Positions 9,370-19,004 of a DNA stretch of 64,000 nucleotides are shown here, in pieces (positions within the stretch are counted from its first letter, which is position 1; every line of letters starts with the position of its first letter). A model generated the notes under the pieces. It worked only from the letters and a program-made list of their open reading frames with translations, made no database searches and was not told where the DNA came from. Location of the stretch: the NCBI RefSeq assembly GCF_900068895.1, contig NZ_CDPK01000001.1, positions 125,976 to 189,975 of the forward strand. The letters are read 5' to 3'. Source of the DNA: Erwinia sp. ErVv1 (GTDB lineage Bacteria; Pseudomonadota; Gammaproteobacteria; Enterobacterales; Enterobacteriaceae). The position numbers and the translations under genes were made by a program.

Positions 9370-9978
9370 AAAACCTTCCTCACCGTAGACAAAACTGCCT
9401 ATTACAGCCTGGTTATTAATAATTAAATTTTTTTTAATGCTAATGAGTAGCAAATCACCCTGATGCACCTGTCTTAGCAGGGCAACGGAGATAGCGCTAT
9501 GCCCTATCTCAAACTGGATATCAACAGGTACGTAGTCTAATAATATCCGTTCCTGCTCGTTTATAATGGGTGTAAACCTGGGCATTTTGCTGATCCACAC
9601 GCGGCCTTGCGGGGTCAATAATGAATACATTGAATTGACTATTTGCGTGTTATCAATATTCCCTTTACTTTCCATTCGTTGATAGTCAAGTTCGGCAGGT
9701 AATCCTTCAAGAGGGCGTTCACAGCTGATGAACAGGGTTTCAAGTTGGTTCACAGACCAACAGCGACTTGCCATTTTTGCACTCTGTGGCATTACGCTTG
9801 CAAACCAGCTTTGAAGATCTATGATCCCCTCCCACCCCGTATCGCTAGTAAACTGGAACAAACGTTTTCCCGGCGGCATATTCTGCTGAACTTTAAATCC
9901 CTCTTTTACCCAGGCTAAAATCTGCTGACGCCCTAATAGCTTATTAGTTGAATAGTGGCGAAAGTGATGTCTGATCAC
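9034..9978 (-). CDS. spaO: SpaO (SctQ) sorting-platform protein
   Basis: 314 residues (Salmonella SpaO 303). It is the main component of the cytoplasmic sorting platform that queues substrates for InvC. The C-terminal 75 residues form a FliN-like SPOA domain (ISVRLGFVLQQKKLSISQLE, then GEVLPCQIDAEKNVTITANG and ARGELVWIEDRMGVEI). An earlier SPOA-like segment lies around 150-200, followed by an acidic linker (about 205-235). A second, internal start is likely (see the separate entry at 9034-9369). The start codon overlaps the invJ stop as ATGA. Confidence 0.93.
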   Translation of the reverse strand: MIRHHFRHYSTNKLLGRQQILAWVKEGFKVQQNMPPGKRLFQFTSDTGWEGIIDLQSWFASVMPQSAKMASRCWSVNQLETLFISCERPLEGLPAELDYQRMESKGNIDNTQIVNSMYSLLTPQGRVWISKMPRFTPIINEQERILLDYVPVDIQFEIGHSAISVALLRQVHQGDLLLISIKKNLIINNQAVIGSFVYGEEGFMFKEDNEEMLSDAYEEEALGDESVNSDSERLIPCDKISVRLGFVLQQKKLSISQLESLYQGEVLPCQIDAEKNVTITANGAAIARGELVWIEDRMGVEIKELYQEASDGSR

Positions 9979-10961
9979 GTTTGTTCCTCATCCGGTTGAG
10001 GTTGCTTAGGCGTACGTTGTGATTGCTCATGTTCATCGTCAAAAATCCATTCAGGCTGACCATGATGCTGTCCACCCTGGTCAGACAGCCGTTGATGTAC
10101 GAGCGTGTCAGAAGGATGTAATACAATAGGTAAACCCTGATTGCTATTAATCTGGACGTTAACCTGATGGCCTTTCCCCCAATCCGAGAAGGTATAAGTC
10201 AGTTTACTGTTTCCCGACCCCTCATTTACCCCGGAAGGAGTATCAGCAACCCGTGGGGTTTCAACCATTCTGCCCCATGAAGCGGCATCCTTTGCCACAT
10301 CCGTCTGCTTAAGAACTTTTTCCTGTACTGGGTCATTGACTCGCTGGGACAGGGCAGATGTATTACCCGATAGGTGGTGTAGCAAATTCTCCCTCTCAGA
10401 ATGTCCTTTCCTGTCACGGGTTTGCGGCACTACTCTGTTTTCGGCAGCTTCAACTTTTTTTGTGACAGGTTCATCTCTTATTGATGACGAAGCTAAACTA
10501 ACCTGCGAAGGATGCAGAGATGTTCCGTTCGCTGCCTTTATAGCGTCTGATCGGTCTGTGACAGACTGGGGTTGCTTTTTCTGCTCCGGGTTAATCATTA
10601 TCCGGTCATGCAAAAGGCCCGTAGTCGTTTTTTTCTTTTCAGTCTCCATCACTGTAATGCCGTTGCTTTTTGGACTAGTCTCAGCGTTTTCTTGTAAGCG
10701 CAGAATCCTGGATAGCATTGGGTTATGCGCCTGTTTAGCCCTGATCACAGCCAATGTCCCGCCCTGCTGAGATAAAGAGGCCTCCCTGACCTCACGCTGC
10801 GGTGGTAGGTCTACGTGCTGAAGCACAGGCAAGACAGTTTTTTTGCTGGCACTGCCTTTTAGTTTTCTCTTGACGATGTCATCCAGACTTTTTGAAACCG
10901 TCTCGCCTGCTTTCTCCTGAAAACTGCTATCCGTAGTTTTGACACTATTCACCGTAGCCAT
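9975..10961 (-). CDS. invJ: InvJ/SpaN (SctP) needle-length regulator
   Basis: 328 residues (InvJ 336). It is a secreted ruler protein that controls needle length and the switch to later substrates. The N-terminal two thirds are hydrophilic, rich in Ser, Lys, Gln and Thr and poorly conserved. The C-terminal part (about residues 245-300, from SKLTYTFSDWGKGHQVNVQI through LVHQRLSDQ) is the more ordered domain that contacts SpaS. The protein ends in an acidic/Gln-rich tail (HEQSQRTPKQPQPDEEQT). It overlaps invI by 13 bases and spaO by 4. Identity comes from gene order, length and the C-terminal pattern. Confidence 0.88.
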   Translation of the reverse strand: MATVNSVKTTDSSFQEKAGETVSKSLDDIVKRKLKGSASKKTVLPVLQHVDLPPQREVREASLSQQGGTLAVIRAKQAHNPMLSRILRLQENAETSPKSNGITVMETEKKKTTTGLLHDRIMINPEQKKQPQSVTDRSDAIKAANGTSLHPSQVSLASSSIRDEPVTKKVEAAENRVVPQTRDRKGHSERENLLHHLSGNTSALSQRVNDPVQEKVLKQTDVAKDAASWGRMVETPRVADTPSGVNEGSGNSKLTYTFSDWGKGHQVNVQINSNQGLPIVLHPSDTLVHQRLSDQGGQHHGQPEWIFDDEHEQSQRTPKQPQPDEEQT

Positions 10962-11395
10962 GAAATCCTCTCTTCTGTTTCAGACTCTTCAATTCGTGCA
11001 TCTTTGAGACGTTTTTTGTGACGCTCGGTTGTATGCAGATAACTGTATTTATCCTTCTTCCTAATCAGGGATTTTCTTTTGTCAGAAAGTTCGACTTTTT
11101 CCTGCTGGCAGGCTTCAAGTTCAAGCGAAATCTGAGCCTTCTGCATTTTCATATCTGCCAGTTTTCTCTTAATCCCCCCCTGACGACGCTGAATAGATAG
11201 CAACTGCTCCCTGGTCAACTCCCCCGTCGGGTAAAGGCTACGGCTAAGGTTAACCAGTGCTATCATTTCTTCTCTAATAGAATCAATGCGCGTAGTTATG
11301 GTACGGTGCTCACTCTCATTTCTGGCAAGGAGGAGGTCGTTCATTTCAATTTTTAATTCTGAACGAACCATTAAATTTTTAATATTAAGACGCAA
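10949..11395 (-). CDS. invI: InvI/SpaM (SctO) ATPase stalk protein
   Basis: 148 residues (InvI 147). FliJ/YscO-like central stalk that couples the InvC ATPase to the InvA export gate. Nearly the whole protein is predicted as a long charged two-helix coiled coil, with regular Lys/Glu/Arg and Leu/Ile spacing ([20 protein letters not shown]). Unusually dense basic residues occur at 110-135. It overlaps the 3' end of invC by 11 bases. Sequence identity within this family is low, so position and coiled-coil character carry the call. Confidence 0.88.
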   Translation of the reverse strand: MRLNIKNLMVRSELKIEMNDLLLARNESEHRTITTRIDSIREEMIALVNLSRSLYPTGELTREQLLSIQRRQGGIKRKLADMKMQKAQISLELEACQQEKVELSDKRKSLIRKKDKYSYLHTTERHKKRLKDARIEESETEERISWLR

Positions 11396-12677
11396 GGTGT
11401 GCTAACTCCTGCATAATATCGCTAAAATCCGCATGCTCATCGCCTTTTTGATTTAACCACGCGAGTACGGCATCACGCTTAGCCATTGCGCGATCGTTTT
11501 CCTTATTTTCTCCCGGATGGTATTCACCTAAATCTATAAATATTTGGAGCTCGGCAAGCTTTGCTAAAACACGGCGTACCTCACCCGCCAGACGTAAATG
11601 CTCTGGTTCGCAGACCTGACTAACAACGCGACTAATGCTGCCCAGAATATCTATTGCTGGATAATGATTCTGTGCAGCTAATTTCCGGCTCAAATAGATG
11701 TGCCCATCAAGTATGGAGCGAATCTCATCGGCAATCGGATCGGGTTCATCATCACTTTCAAGTAAAATTGTGAACCATGCCGTAATACTTCCAGAGTGCG
11801 TACAACCTGGCCGCTCGAGTAACCTGGGTAAGGAGTCAAATACCGAAGCAGGGTAGCCGCGCCGCGCCGGAGATTCCCCCGCAGCCAGCGCTACATCTCG
11901 CAATGCTCTGGCATACCGGGTTATAGAGTCAAAGAATAACACCACGCTCAAACCAGCATCACGGAAATACTCTGCAACTGTGGTAGCCACGAGCGCTGCG
12001 TTGCAACGGTCAAGTGATGAATAATCAGACGTTGCATAGACCAGAATGCATTTCTGCTGACGACCCGACTGACGCAAGGTTTCGGTAAATTCAGTAACTT
12101 CTCGCCCACGCTCGCCGATCAAAGCGATAACAAAGACATCCGCATCCGAGTGCTCAATCAGCATGTGCATGAGGGTTGTTTTGCCACAGCCCGCTGAAGC
12201 AAAGATCCCGATCCTCTGGCCGATACCGCAGGTAATCAGTCCATCAATAGCACGTATTCCAGTGTAAAAGGGCTGACGAATGCCGACGCGATCCTGGTAC
12301 GAAGGAGGTGGTGAATCTATTGGTCTGATTTCAGTAACGAATCTCCCTGCATTATTCGCAAAACGCTCCACAATCCGGCCCGAAGGATCCAGTACACAAC
12401 CCAGTAAGTCCGGGCTAAGTATTACGGAGAGTCCTGATCCTGTTGGGCTGATAATTGCCTCGCGGGAAAGGCCTTTTGAGGTACCAATCAGGCTCAAAAT
12501 GGTACGTTCGCCATTAAACCCTAGTACCTGGGCACGAGCCACAACCGCTGACTGACTCCAGCTTTCGCGGATTTCACAAAGCTCCCCCACTTTCACATGA
12601 GGTAACACGGCTTCAATAAGAGGACCTGAAAGCCGTAATGGGTGAGCCTGATGCCGTAATAACGCCCGCGTTGCCAT
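11385..12677 (-). CDS. invC: InvC (SctN) type III secretion ATPase
   Basis: 430 residues (InvC 431). Hexameric FliI-family ATPase that strips chaperones and unfolds cargo at the base of the export gate. Visible motifs: Walker A SAGCGKTT at residues 161-168 (lysine 166), the [11 protein letters not shown] segment at 184-194 with the catalytic glutamate, and Walker [13 protein letters not shown] with aspartate at 250. [16 protein letters not shown], typical of type III ATPases, follows. The ATG at 12677 overlaps the invB stop as TAATG, so the two are coupled. Confidence 0.97.
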   Translation of the reverse strand: MATRALLRHQAHPLRLSGPLIEAVLPHVKVGELCEIRESWSQSAVVARAQVLGFNGERTILSLIGTSKGLSREAIISPTGSGLSVILSPDLLGCVLDPSGRIVERFANNAGRFVTEIRPIDSPPPSYQDRVGIRQPFYTGIRAIDGLITCGIGQRIGIFASAGCGKTTLMHMLIEHSDADVFVIALIGERGREVTEFTETLRQSGRQQKCILVYATSDYSSLDRCNAALVATTVAEYFRDAGLSVVLFFDSITRYARALRDVALAAGESPARRGYPASVFDSLPRLLERPGCTHSGSITAWFTILLESDDEPDPIADEIRSILDGHIYLSRKLAAQNHYPAIDILGSISRVVSQVCEPEHLRLAGEVRRVLAKLAELQIFIDLGEYHPGENKENDRAMAKRDAVLAWLNQKGDEHADFSDIMQELAHLAS

Positions 12678-13078
12678 TACCGAATGATCCCCAGAAATGC
12701 TTCCTGCTGAGTGAAAAATTCATCTAACGCTTCTGCAAAACGTGAGCTGTTTTCCAGAAAGTTTGGATGCACCATCCCTTTAAGTTCGATATAACCTTCA
12801 TTTAAAGAAATATGAAGCTGACCGGTGATTGAGAATTGACATCCCTCTATCATTTTTTCAAGGAGAGCACTCGCTTTATATTGCATAATGCTGTCGCTAA
12901 CTTCACAAAGCCGTGACCAAATCCAGACATAATTATCATCTACACTAATAAACATGCTTGGATGTTTCTCAAAATCGAGGGAAATTGTTGAATGGCTATC
13001 AAAATCACCTAGTAAGGATTCATCGCATCCATTTTCAAGTAAAGCCCCGCGAATCAATGAAACAATGTCCGTATACAT
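12677..13078 (-). CDS. invB: InvB/SpaK secretion chaperone
   Basis: 133 residues (InvB 135). Small acidic class IB chaperone that binds N-terminal regions of several effectors; in Salmonella these include SipA, SopA and SopE. Signature segments [20 protein letters not shown] and [11 protein letters not shown] near residues 25-57, and [16 protein letters not shown] later, match InvB closely. Lies between invA (13 bases away) and invC (overlap). Its presence supports a SipA-like or other effector among its clients, perhaps the gene at the left window edge. Confidence 0.93.
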   Translation of the reverse strand: MYTDIVSLIRGALLENGCDESLLGDFDSHSTISLDFEKHPSMFISVDDNYVWIWSRLCEVSDSIMQYKASALLEKMIEGCQFSITGQLHISLNEGYIELKGMVHPNFLENSSRFAEALDEFFTQQEAFLGIIR

Positions 13079-13091
13079 TTTTTACTCCCTA

Positions 13092-15140
13092 TTAAATAGT
13101 TTTAATAACACTAATTGATACTGTATCGGTTACCTCACCAAAAGACATAACCTCAAGATCTTTAAATCGCGCTTCTAAAAATCTTTTTAGAAAACGCCTG
13201 ATATCAACGGAAGACAGAACGACAAGATCGAGACATGAAATTGTCACACTTTCCATAGCAAGTGAAAACTTATCCATAAGCTCGTCAGCGACTGCTGGCT
13301 CCAGATTGAGAAATGTTCCTGTAGAGGTATTCCTGATCCCCTGCCTGATTTTCTCTTCAAAATCACTCGAAAGCATGATTACACGTAATGTGCTTCCCGC
13401 CGAGAACTTATGGCAAATGTATCGAGCCAGCGCTCCTCGAATATGTTCAACCAGCGAAATAACATCCTTCTCTCGCGGAGCCCATAGCGCAATAGCTTCC
13501 ATAATAAGTTTCATGTTACGCACGGAAATACGTTCACTTAGCAAGCGCTGTAATACCTCAGAAATTCTTTGTATGGTGGCATGCCGCATCACCTCTTTCA
13601 TCAAATCAGGATATTTTTCTTCGAGTTTGTCCAACATATTTTTAGTTTCCTGAACACCAAAATACTCGCCAATATACCTGATCATAATAGCGGAGAACGC
13701 GTAGTAAACTTCATCAATACTATTTCGTAATTGGTACCCTAGCGTAGAAAGCGATTTTTTCTGCCCTTTGTCAACCCACACCATATTATCGATTGTGACA
13801 AAGGGGATTCCCATGTGCTTCAGTTCGTCAGAACTGTTAACAACCCGACAATGGGTAAATTTTACGCGAAACTGATCGGCCTTTATCTCATTAATCAGGA
13901 TTATTACCGTGCCTGGTTCAGTGTTGACCGAGGGTTTTAATGTGATTTCAGGAAGATTTATACCGTAATCAATGAAGAACTGGCTGCGATAGCGATCGGT
14001 AAGTTTCTCTTTTTCGAAAATAGCTACATCACTTTCGTTGACAAGAATAATTACAGGTACTGTTTCAGATCGAATACTGTCCAGATCAGTTATAAAGCCA
14101 AGAGAACTCTCACTGTCGCCCGAGGCTGAATCAGGATCAAAACTACTTTCTACCTGCACGTCTGATTCTCTCTGAGATTTCTTCTTTTTCCAGTACTGAT
14201 AGTAAAGAATGCTGGTAAGTGACGCAGCTAAAATGAGAAATACGGCAAAAGGAAAACCAGGTAAGCTGCCTATGCCAAGCGCAATGATTGCTCCAATAAC
14301 CAGCACAGAGGGATTCTTGAAAAGCTGATTTATTATGGTTCGGCCCATATTGTCGCCATCGCCATTAACGCGCGTAACAATAAATCCCGCACCAATAGCA
14401 ATCAATAATGCAGGTATCTGTGCGACTAAACCATCGCCAATAGTCAGCAAAGTATAAGTAGAAAGCGCGCTTGACATATCCATGCCATGCTGCGACACCC
14501 CTACGCTAATTCCCCCGATAAAGTTAATAAAAATAACAATAATACCTGCAATGGCATCTCCTTTGATGAATTTCATTGCTCCATCAAATGAACCATATAA
14601 CTGACTCTCACGTTCAACCACGCTCCGGCGTTCTGATGCGCCAGCAGCATCAATTGATCCAGCACGCAAATCAGCATCAATGCTCATTTGCTTTCCGGGC
14701 ATGCCGTCCAGGGAGAAACGTGCCGCCACTTCAGCAACACGCTCCGCGCCTTTGGTGATAACCATAAACTGTACAATGGTGACAATTGAGAAGATGACAA
14801 ATCCCACCACCAGGTTGTCACCAATCACAAATTGTCCAAAGGTGGCAATGATTTCACCTGCGTCTGCATCATTTAAAATCAGACGACTGGTGCTTACCGA
14901 CAGCGCTAAACGAAATAATGTCGTTATAAGCAGCACCGAAGGAAAGGTTGAGAAATTCAAAATCCTGTCGATGTAAAATGATGCCAGAAATACCATGATT
15001 GAAAGAACCATATTCAACCCGATTAAAAAATCGACCAGATAGGTAGGCAGGGGGATAACCAGCATTGAGATAATAACAACGACCAGCACCAGTATAAATA
15101 ATTCTGGATGATTTCTTATTTTACTTAAAAATCTATTCAT
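13092..15140 (-). CDS. invA: InvA (SctV) export gate protein
   Basis: 682 residues (InvA 685). FlhA-family inner-membrane protein forming the nonameric export gate. The N-terminal half (about 15-320) has seven or eight membrane segments and the strongly conserved FHIPEP-type regions, such as GLNMVLSIMVFLASFY, FPSVLLITTLFRLALSVSTS and ARFSLDGMPGKQMSIDADLR. The C-terminal cytoplasmic domain (about 360-682) follows a Ser/Asp-rich linker. It lies 23 bases downstream of invE. Length and motifs are intact. Confidence 0.97.
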   Translation of the reverse strand: MNRFLSKIRNHPELFILVLVVVIISMLVIPLPTYLVDFLIGLNMVLSIMVFLASFYIDRILNFSTFPSVLLITTLFRLALSVSTSRLILNDADAGEIIATFGQFVIGDNLVVGFVIFSIVTIVQFMVITKGAERVAEVAARFSLDGMPGKQMSIDADLRAGSIDAAGASERRSVVERESQLYGSFDGAMKFIKGDAIAGIIVIFINFIGGISVGVSQHGMDMSSALSTYTLLTIGDGLVAQIPALLIAIGAGFIVTRVNGDGDNMGRTIINQLFKNPSVLVIGAIIALGIGSLPGFPFAVFLILAASLTSILYYQYWKKKKSQRESDVQVESSFDPDSASGDSESSLGFITDLDSIRSETVPVIILVNESDVAIFEKEKLTDRYRSQFFIDYGINLPEITLKPSVNTEPGTVIILINEIKADQFRVKFTHCRVVNSSDELKHMGIPFVTIDNMVWVDKGQKKSLSTLGYQLRNSIDEVYYAFSAIMIRYIGEYFGVQETKNMLDKLEEKYPDLMKEVMRHATIQRISEVLQRLLSERISVRNMKLIMEAIALWAPREKDVISLVEHIRGALARYICHKFSAGSTLRVIMLSSDFEEKIRQGIRNTSTGTFLNLEPAVADELMDKFSLAMESVTISCLDLVVLSSVDIRRFLKRFLEARFKDLEVMSFGEVTDTVSISVIKTI

Positions 15141-15163
15141 TTATTACGCATCCATTTTAGAAT

Positions 15164-16303
15164 TTATTCTGCTTCCTGGCGACGTTCAATATTCTCTTCA
15201 AGCAATGTTTTGTCAGCTATATTTTCAAACGTATTCAGCATAATTTCCCGATTTCCCGGCTCGCTGAAAGCTTCATGCGGGATCCTCTTACAGGCCATGT
15301 AAATAGTTTGCAAGAGTTTTGCGCGATCATTTTTCCTGGTAAAACTAAGGTAACCCCCTAATATATCCATCAAAAGTGAACTGACATGACTGGGGTTCTC
15401 CAATACACCAAACATGAAATATATCCAGTCACACTCTTCCTTGTTAAAATCACGTATTAAAATGTTATTAACAATATTATTAATAAAGATAATGTCGCAT
15501 GAACGTATTAGCTTTATCTGACCAATGCGGCCCAAAAGATACCCAAATTCAATATGACTACAGCTTGGATCGGCTGAATCAATATCTGCCAGTACAGCAT
15601 CTTCCATAAAATTAATAACTATCCCACGCTTTTCTACTCCGTAGAGGCTAATCCACTCCTTATAAAGTTCAATCTCGCCCTCATTACTTTCCAGAAAGTC
15701 CCGATAGCTTTCACGCATCAGGGCGGGACTCATCATCAATTTCTTTCCAAACAAACGCGCCTTCAACGCAACGTTGATGCCCGCTTTCAAGCGTTTGGGA
15801 TTTGCCTCTTTTTCTACCTGAGAGAGAAGATTTTTGAGTCGCTTACGGACAATTTCATCGAGATTTTTTCGCCGCAGCATCTCGCGCAGAACGAGTACAA
15901 GATCGCTATCATCAGGAAAAAAAGCTCGCGCCTGGCGAAGTAGATTCTCAATATTGCTTCCTTCAGCACCCTTGAGAATCTTCACCAGCTTATCGAATTT
16001 CGGTGCAATGTCCTCATCCAAAACCTGATCGAAGACAGTATCGCCCGAAGCGCCCGATTTTTTGTCATAGTCACGCCGGTTGCGAAACTGCGCCATTGCC
16101 GCTGACATTTCATCTGTAGCCTGCGCAAATTTTTGCAACATCGCTGCCGGCGACTCATCCTCAGCGATCTGTACCTCTCCTTCTGAAAGAACATCACGCC
16201 GCTCTGTCAGATCTGAGTTCACTTCCATTTCCGTAGAAAGTTTGTCTCTGCGCTGCATATAAAGCTGCATGCCCGCGCCGTCTTTACCTATCCCTAGCGC
16301 CAT
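15164..16303 (-). CDS. invE: InvE (SctW) gatekeeper protein
   Basis: 379 residues (InvE 372). YopN/MxiC-type gatekeeper that holds back effectors until the translocators have been exported. Polar N-terminus, then largely helical X-bundle repeats with charged surfaces, for example LVKILKGAEGSNIENLLRQA (about 140-160) and YRDFLESNEGEIELYKEWIS. It overlaps the invG 3' end by 10 bases. Family call comes from position and matching segments; the calcium- or contact-dependence of other gatekeepers cannot be read from sequence. Confidence 0.93.
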   Translation of the reverse strand: MALGIGKDGAGMQLYMQRRDKLSTEMEVNSDLTERRDVLSEGEVQIAEDESPAAMLQKFAQATDEMSAAMAQFRNRRDYDKKSGASGDTVFDQVLDEDIAPKFDKLVKILKGAEGSNIENLLRQARAFFPDDSDLVLVLREMLRRKNLDEIVRKRLKNLLSQVEKEANPKRLKAGINVALKARLFGKKLMMSPALMRESYRDFLESNEGEIELYKEWISLYGVEKRGIVINFMEDAVLADIDSADPSCSHIEFGYLLGRIGQIKLIRSCDIIFINNIVNNILIRDFNKEECDWIYFMFGVLENPSHVSSLLMDILGGYLSFTRKNDRAKLLQTIYMACKRIPHEAFSEPGNREIMLNTFENIADKTLLEENIERRQEAE

Positions 16304-17964
16304 TTTTGACTGTCCAGGTAATTCATCATCCAGTTTTGAAGCTTGTCACTGGCAAAATCATTCTTCATCTCGCCGACCAGGGTGCTTGCGTCCGGACTGA
16401 GAGGAGCTTCTATCTCACGTGGCTGAATCAGGAAAACGCGCACCATGTTCGACGTCCTGTCTCGCGAGTAGCGGAAAAGCTTTCCGACCCAGGGGAGATC
16501 GCCCAGTAAGGGAATTTTTCCCTCAACCCTGGTATCTTCATCACGCGTATACCCCCCGATCAGCAAACTTTTACCCCTGGGTACCCTGGCAACAGTACTG
16601 ATATTCGTGCGGCCTACCTCCGGTAAATCACCCACTTTGACCTGCGCGTTATCGTACTGATTGCCATCTTCGACGTTCAACATCATCTCAACCTCGCCGT
16701 TTGCAGTGAAACGAGGAAGTACACTGACCAGGGTGCCGTAAGTCACACTTTCAAGCTGTGCGGTACGCTCTCCCACCAGTTTAGAATAGAAGGTACGACT
16801 ATTATCAAATATGGCAGGAATATTTTCCTGGGTAAGTAGCATGGGCCGAGACACAATATTCGCCAGGTTTTTCTCACTTAACGCCAGTGCCGTTACCATA
16901 AAGCTTGCACCATCTATGGTGCTGGAGCCGCCATTCAATGAAATACCGAGATTCGAACCCACATTGAGATTTCCGGTCCACTGAACACCTAAGTTCTCAA
17001 AAGCCTCTTTTTGCAGGTCAACAATCCATACAGAGAGTTCTATATGTCGTTTCTGTTTGTCTAATGAACTTACCAGATTACGAATATAATCAACCTGCTC
17101 TGCGCTTCCCCTTACCAAAAGACTGTTCGTTCCTGGGTCAGAAATTATGCTCATACCATTACCCGTTAGCGGGGTTCGGACCTGCCCATCAAGCATCTGA
17201 ATATCTCTGGCGACCACCGCGTCTACTGAATCAGGAAAATCCTGTAGCCCCATATCATCATATTCAGCCAGCTTCGTTTTTGTGTTCTGAATACGTCCTC
17301 CCGAACTCTTACCATTCGTCATGACACGATTAACCACAGAGGATATTCCAGGGATGATGATTTTATCATTCCTGTAACTATATTCCCGGTCTTCAACGAA
17401 AGTATTATAAAGAGGTATTACAGCGATATTTTCTCGCCCATCATAACCATCACTTTTTTGATCAAGATACTTAGCTGCATTCGAGATTAAATCGATATAG
17501 ATCGGTGGCCCTGAAACGTAAAATGTTGAGTTACGCAGATCAGAACGAAGCGGATAACGTGTATCATATAAGCCAGAAGTTTTCAGGAAATCACTAACCA
17601 CACTGAACGATGTGTTACGCAATACAATGACGGCATTACGAATTTCTGATGCATCGTAAACATAAATAGCCTGACCATCGTTATACCAGATCAAACCAAG
17701 CTGATCGGATATAGCCGTAAGTACTCCCTGAGGTTTGGTTATGTCAAACTCGCCGCTAATTTTCTTGCGAACGGCAACTTTACTCAATATAACAGGCTTA
17801 CGCATGATTGAAGAGATGGCGTCAAATATACCTTTGACGCCCTCTTCCCGCGCGATATAACCCTGTTGATTTTGCTCAGTGGCATAACCGTTTTGCGGCG
17901 CGCAAACTACCAGTAAGGCAGCAAATACAATACTCAATCTTATATGCCATTGGGATAGGGTCAT
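16294..17964 (-). CDS. invG: InvG (SctC) outer-membrane secretin
   Basis: 556 residues (InvG 562). It forms the outer-membrane ring of the injectisome. N-terminal signal peptide (basic residues, then hydrophobic LSIVFAALLVVCA, with a likely cleavage after YA near residue 28), periplasmic N-domains (about 30-300) and the C-terminal secretin barrel. Landmarks in the secretin domain are VPRGKSLLIGGYTRDED and KIPLLGDLPWVGKLFRY, the secretin signature. In Salmonella the C-terminal tail binds the InvH pilotin; no invH is found beside invF here. Start overlaps the invF stop as ATGA. Confidence 0.96.
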   Translation of the reverse strand: MTLSQWHIRLSIVFAALLVVCAPQNGYATEQNQQGYIAREEGVKGIFDAISSIMRKPVILSKVAVRKKISGEFDITKPQGVLTAISDQLGLIWYNDGQAIYVYDASEIRNAVIVLRNTSFSVVSDFLKTSGLYDTRYPLRSDLRNSTFYVSGPPIYIDLISNAAKYLDQKSDGYDGRENIAVIPLYNTFVEDREYSYRNDKIIIPGISSVVNRVMTNGKSSGGRIQNTKTKLAEYDDMGLQDFPDSVDAVVARDIQMLDGQVRTPLTGNGMSIISDPGTNSLLVRGSAEQVDYIRNLVSSLDKQKRHIELSVWIVDLQKEAFENLGVQWTGNLNVGSNLGISLNGGSSTIDGASFMVTALALSEKNLANIVSRPMLLTQENIPAIFDNSRTFYSKLVGERTAQLESVTYGTLVSVLPRFTANGEVEMMLNVEDGNQYDNAQVKVGDLPEVGRTNISTVARVPRGKSLLIGGYTRDEDTRVEGKIPLLGDLPWVGKLFRYSRDRTSNMVRVFLIQPREIEAPLSPDASTLVGEMKNDFASDKLQNWMMNYLDSQKWR

Positions 17965-18722
17965 GAATCATCTCGCATGTGTAAATTTTTTAATTTTCGC
18001 GGAGACACTCCGAATTCTTCCTTTACTTCATTAGAGAAATGAGACAGGGAGGCGTACCCGTGCTTCAACGCGATAGTCGTCAGATTGTTATTTTTACTTT
18101 CAATGAGATCCAGTATTGCTCTTACCAGCCTCCAGTCGCGCATTTCTACCTTGGTCGTGTTTCCTAAAGCCTGACGGGCAAGCCGCCGGAAATGGGACAC
18201 AGATAACCCATAACGTAGGCTAAGGGTACTTATGCGCTGAGTTGAGCTCTCACATGACTCATCCAGCAGAAATTCAACCAGATCGTACCATTCATTATTT
18301 CTTAATGCCTCGCTGAATGACTTGATGGAATCAGCGTTTGTCAGTGATTGATTCAGGAAAAAATACTCAATTTCCCTTGTCGTCGGCTGCATACTCAGGT
18401 CCGCTGGCAAATAACCATATGTCGCGTTATGGGGTTCTTTTTTATTACTCTGAGCTTTATCAATAAAAACCTGCAGTTTGGACAGGTGAGGGAGATCAAG
18501 CATTGTATAAAACAGATTACCCATTTCAAGGGTAAGCATGCAGGGAGTCAATACCAGCATTCCGCCCTCATGCATTTCTATACAAAGTCTTTCTTCTTTG
18601 TCTCTTGAATTGATCCTTATATCACACCCAACGTGACCGGCTTTGATAAGCAGCAAAGAGTGACCTGGGAATTCGTAACTCTCCCCAAAAGTTAAGCAAT
18701 CGCTCTCGATGTTACTTTTCAT
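17961..18722 (-). CDS. invF: InvF, AraC-family activator of effector genes
   Basis: 253 residues from the ATG at 18722 (a GTG lies one codon upstream). AGAG at proper spacing supports the ATG. InvF of Salmonella activates sicA-sip and effector genes together with SicA. The C-terminal 100 residues hold two helix-turn-helix units of the AraC type: LSLRYGLSVSHFRRLARQAL near 168-187 and LTTIALKHGYASLSHFSNEV near 216-235, with a basic tail (GVSPRKLKNLHMR). The N-terminal half resembles no known ligand domain. First gene of the inv operon; a candidate HilA box and a TATACT -10 lie upstream. Confidence 0.92.
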   Translation of the reverse strand: MKSNIESDCLTFGESYEFPGHSLLLIKAGHVGCDIRINSRDKEERLCIEMHEGGMLVLTPCMLTLEMGNLFYTMLDLPHLSKLQVFIDKAQSNKKEPHNATYGYLPADLSMQPTTREIEYFFLNQSLTNADSIKSFSEALRNNEWYDLVEFLLDESCESSTQRISTLSLRYGLSVSHFRRLARQALGNTTKVEMRDWRLVRAILDLIESKNNNLTTIALKHGYASLSHFSNEVKEEFGVSPRKLKNLHMRDDS

Positions 18723-18757
18723 CACTGTCTCTTTAATAGAACAAATATCATACTTTT

Positions 18758-18763
18758 AGTATA
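18758..18763 (-). promoter_or_regulatory. Predicted -10 element of the invF operon promoter
   Basis: TATACT on the minus strand, about 36 bases before the invF start. No good -35 is seen at 17 bases (AGGATT), which fits an activator-dependent promoter. The candidate HilA box lies just upstream. Confidence 0.45.
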
Positions 18764-18787
18764 GATAGTTAAGAGAGTACAATCCTG

Positions 18788-18804
18788 ATGAAATAATGAT
18801 GAGA
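18788..18804 (-). promoter_or_regulatory. Candidate HilA-type operator upstream of invF
   Basis: On the minus strand TCTCAT-CATTA-TTTCAT: two direct hexamers separated by 5 bases, so 11 bases from start to start. The Salmonella HilA box, as I recall it, is TTKHAT-n5-TTKHAT; here the second half fits fully and the first has one mismatch. It sits immediately upstream of the -35 position of the predicted promoter, where HilA activates invF in Salmonella. Two HilA-type winged-helix genes lie next door. Predicted by eye only. Confidence 0.45.
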
Positions 18805-18916
18805 TACCTATTCAACAGATCTTATTATGTATACAACTTTTATAATAGCGCTAATTTAATAAGAAAAAATAACTTTAGCCCAATGCCTCACCGCCGAAAA
18901 AATCCGATAAATCTGG

Positions 18917-18948
18917 GCCGTTACGGTAACGGCTCCTACTCCCGGGAG
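18917..18948. repeat. Two adjacent perfect palindromes between invF and the regulator genes
   Basis: GCCGTTAC-G-GTAACGGC at 18917-18933 (8-base arms around one base) and CTCCCGGGAG at 18939-18948. They stand out by GC content in a very AT-rich spacer of 280 bases with no gene. They could be an operator, a structured leader or part of a terminator for the regulator gene unit; no run of T follows on either strand, so a terminator is the less likely reading. Confidence 0.4.
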
Positions 18949-19004
18949 GAGAGGTTTACATGGGTCAATGTTAACCATATTAGCTTAGACTTCAAAGCAC
19001 AGAG

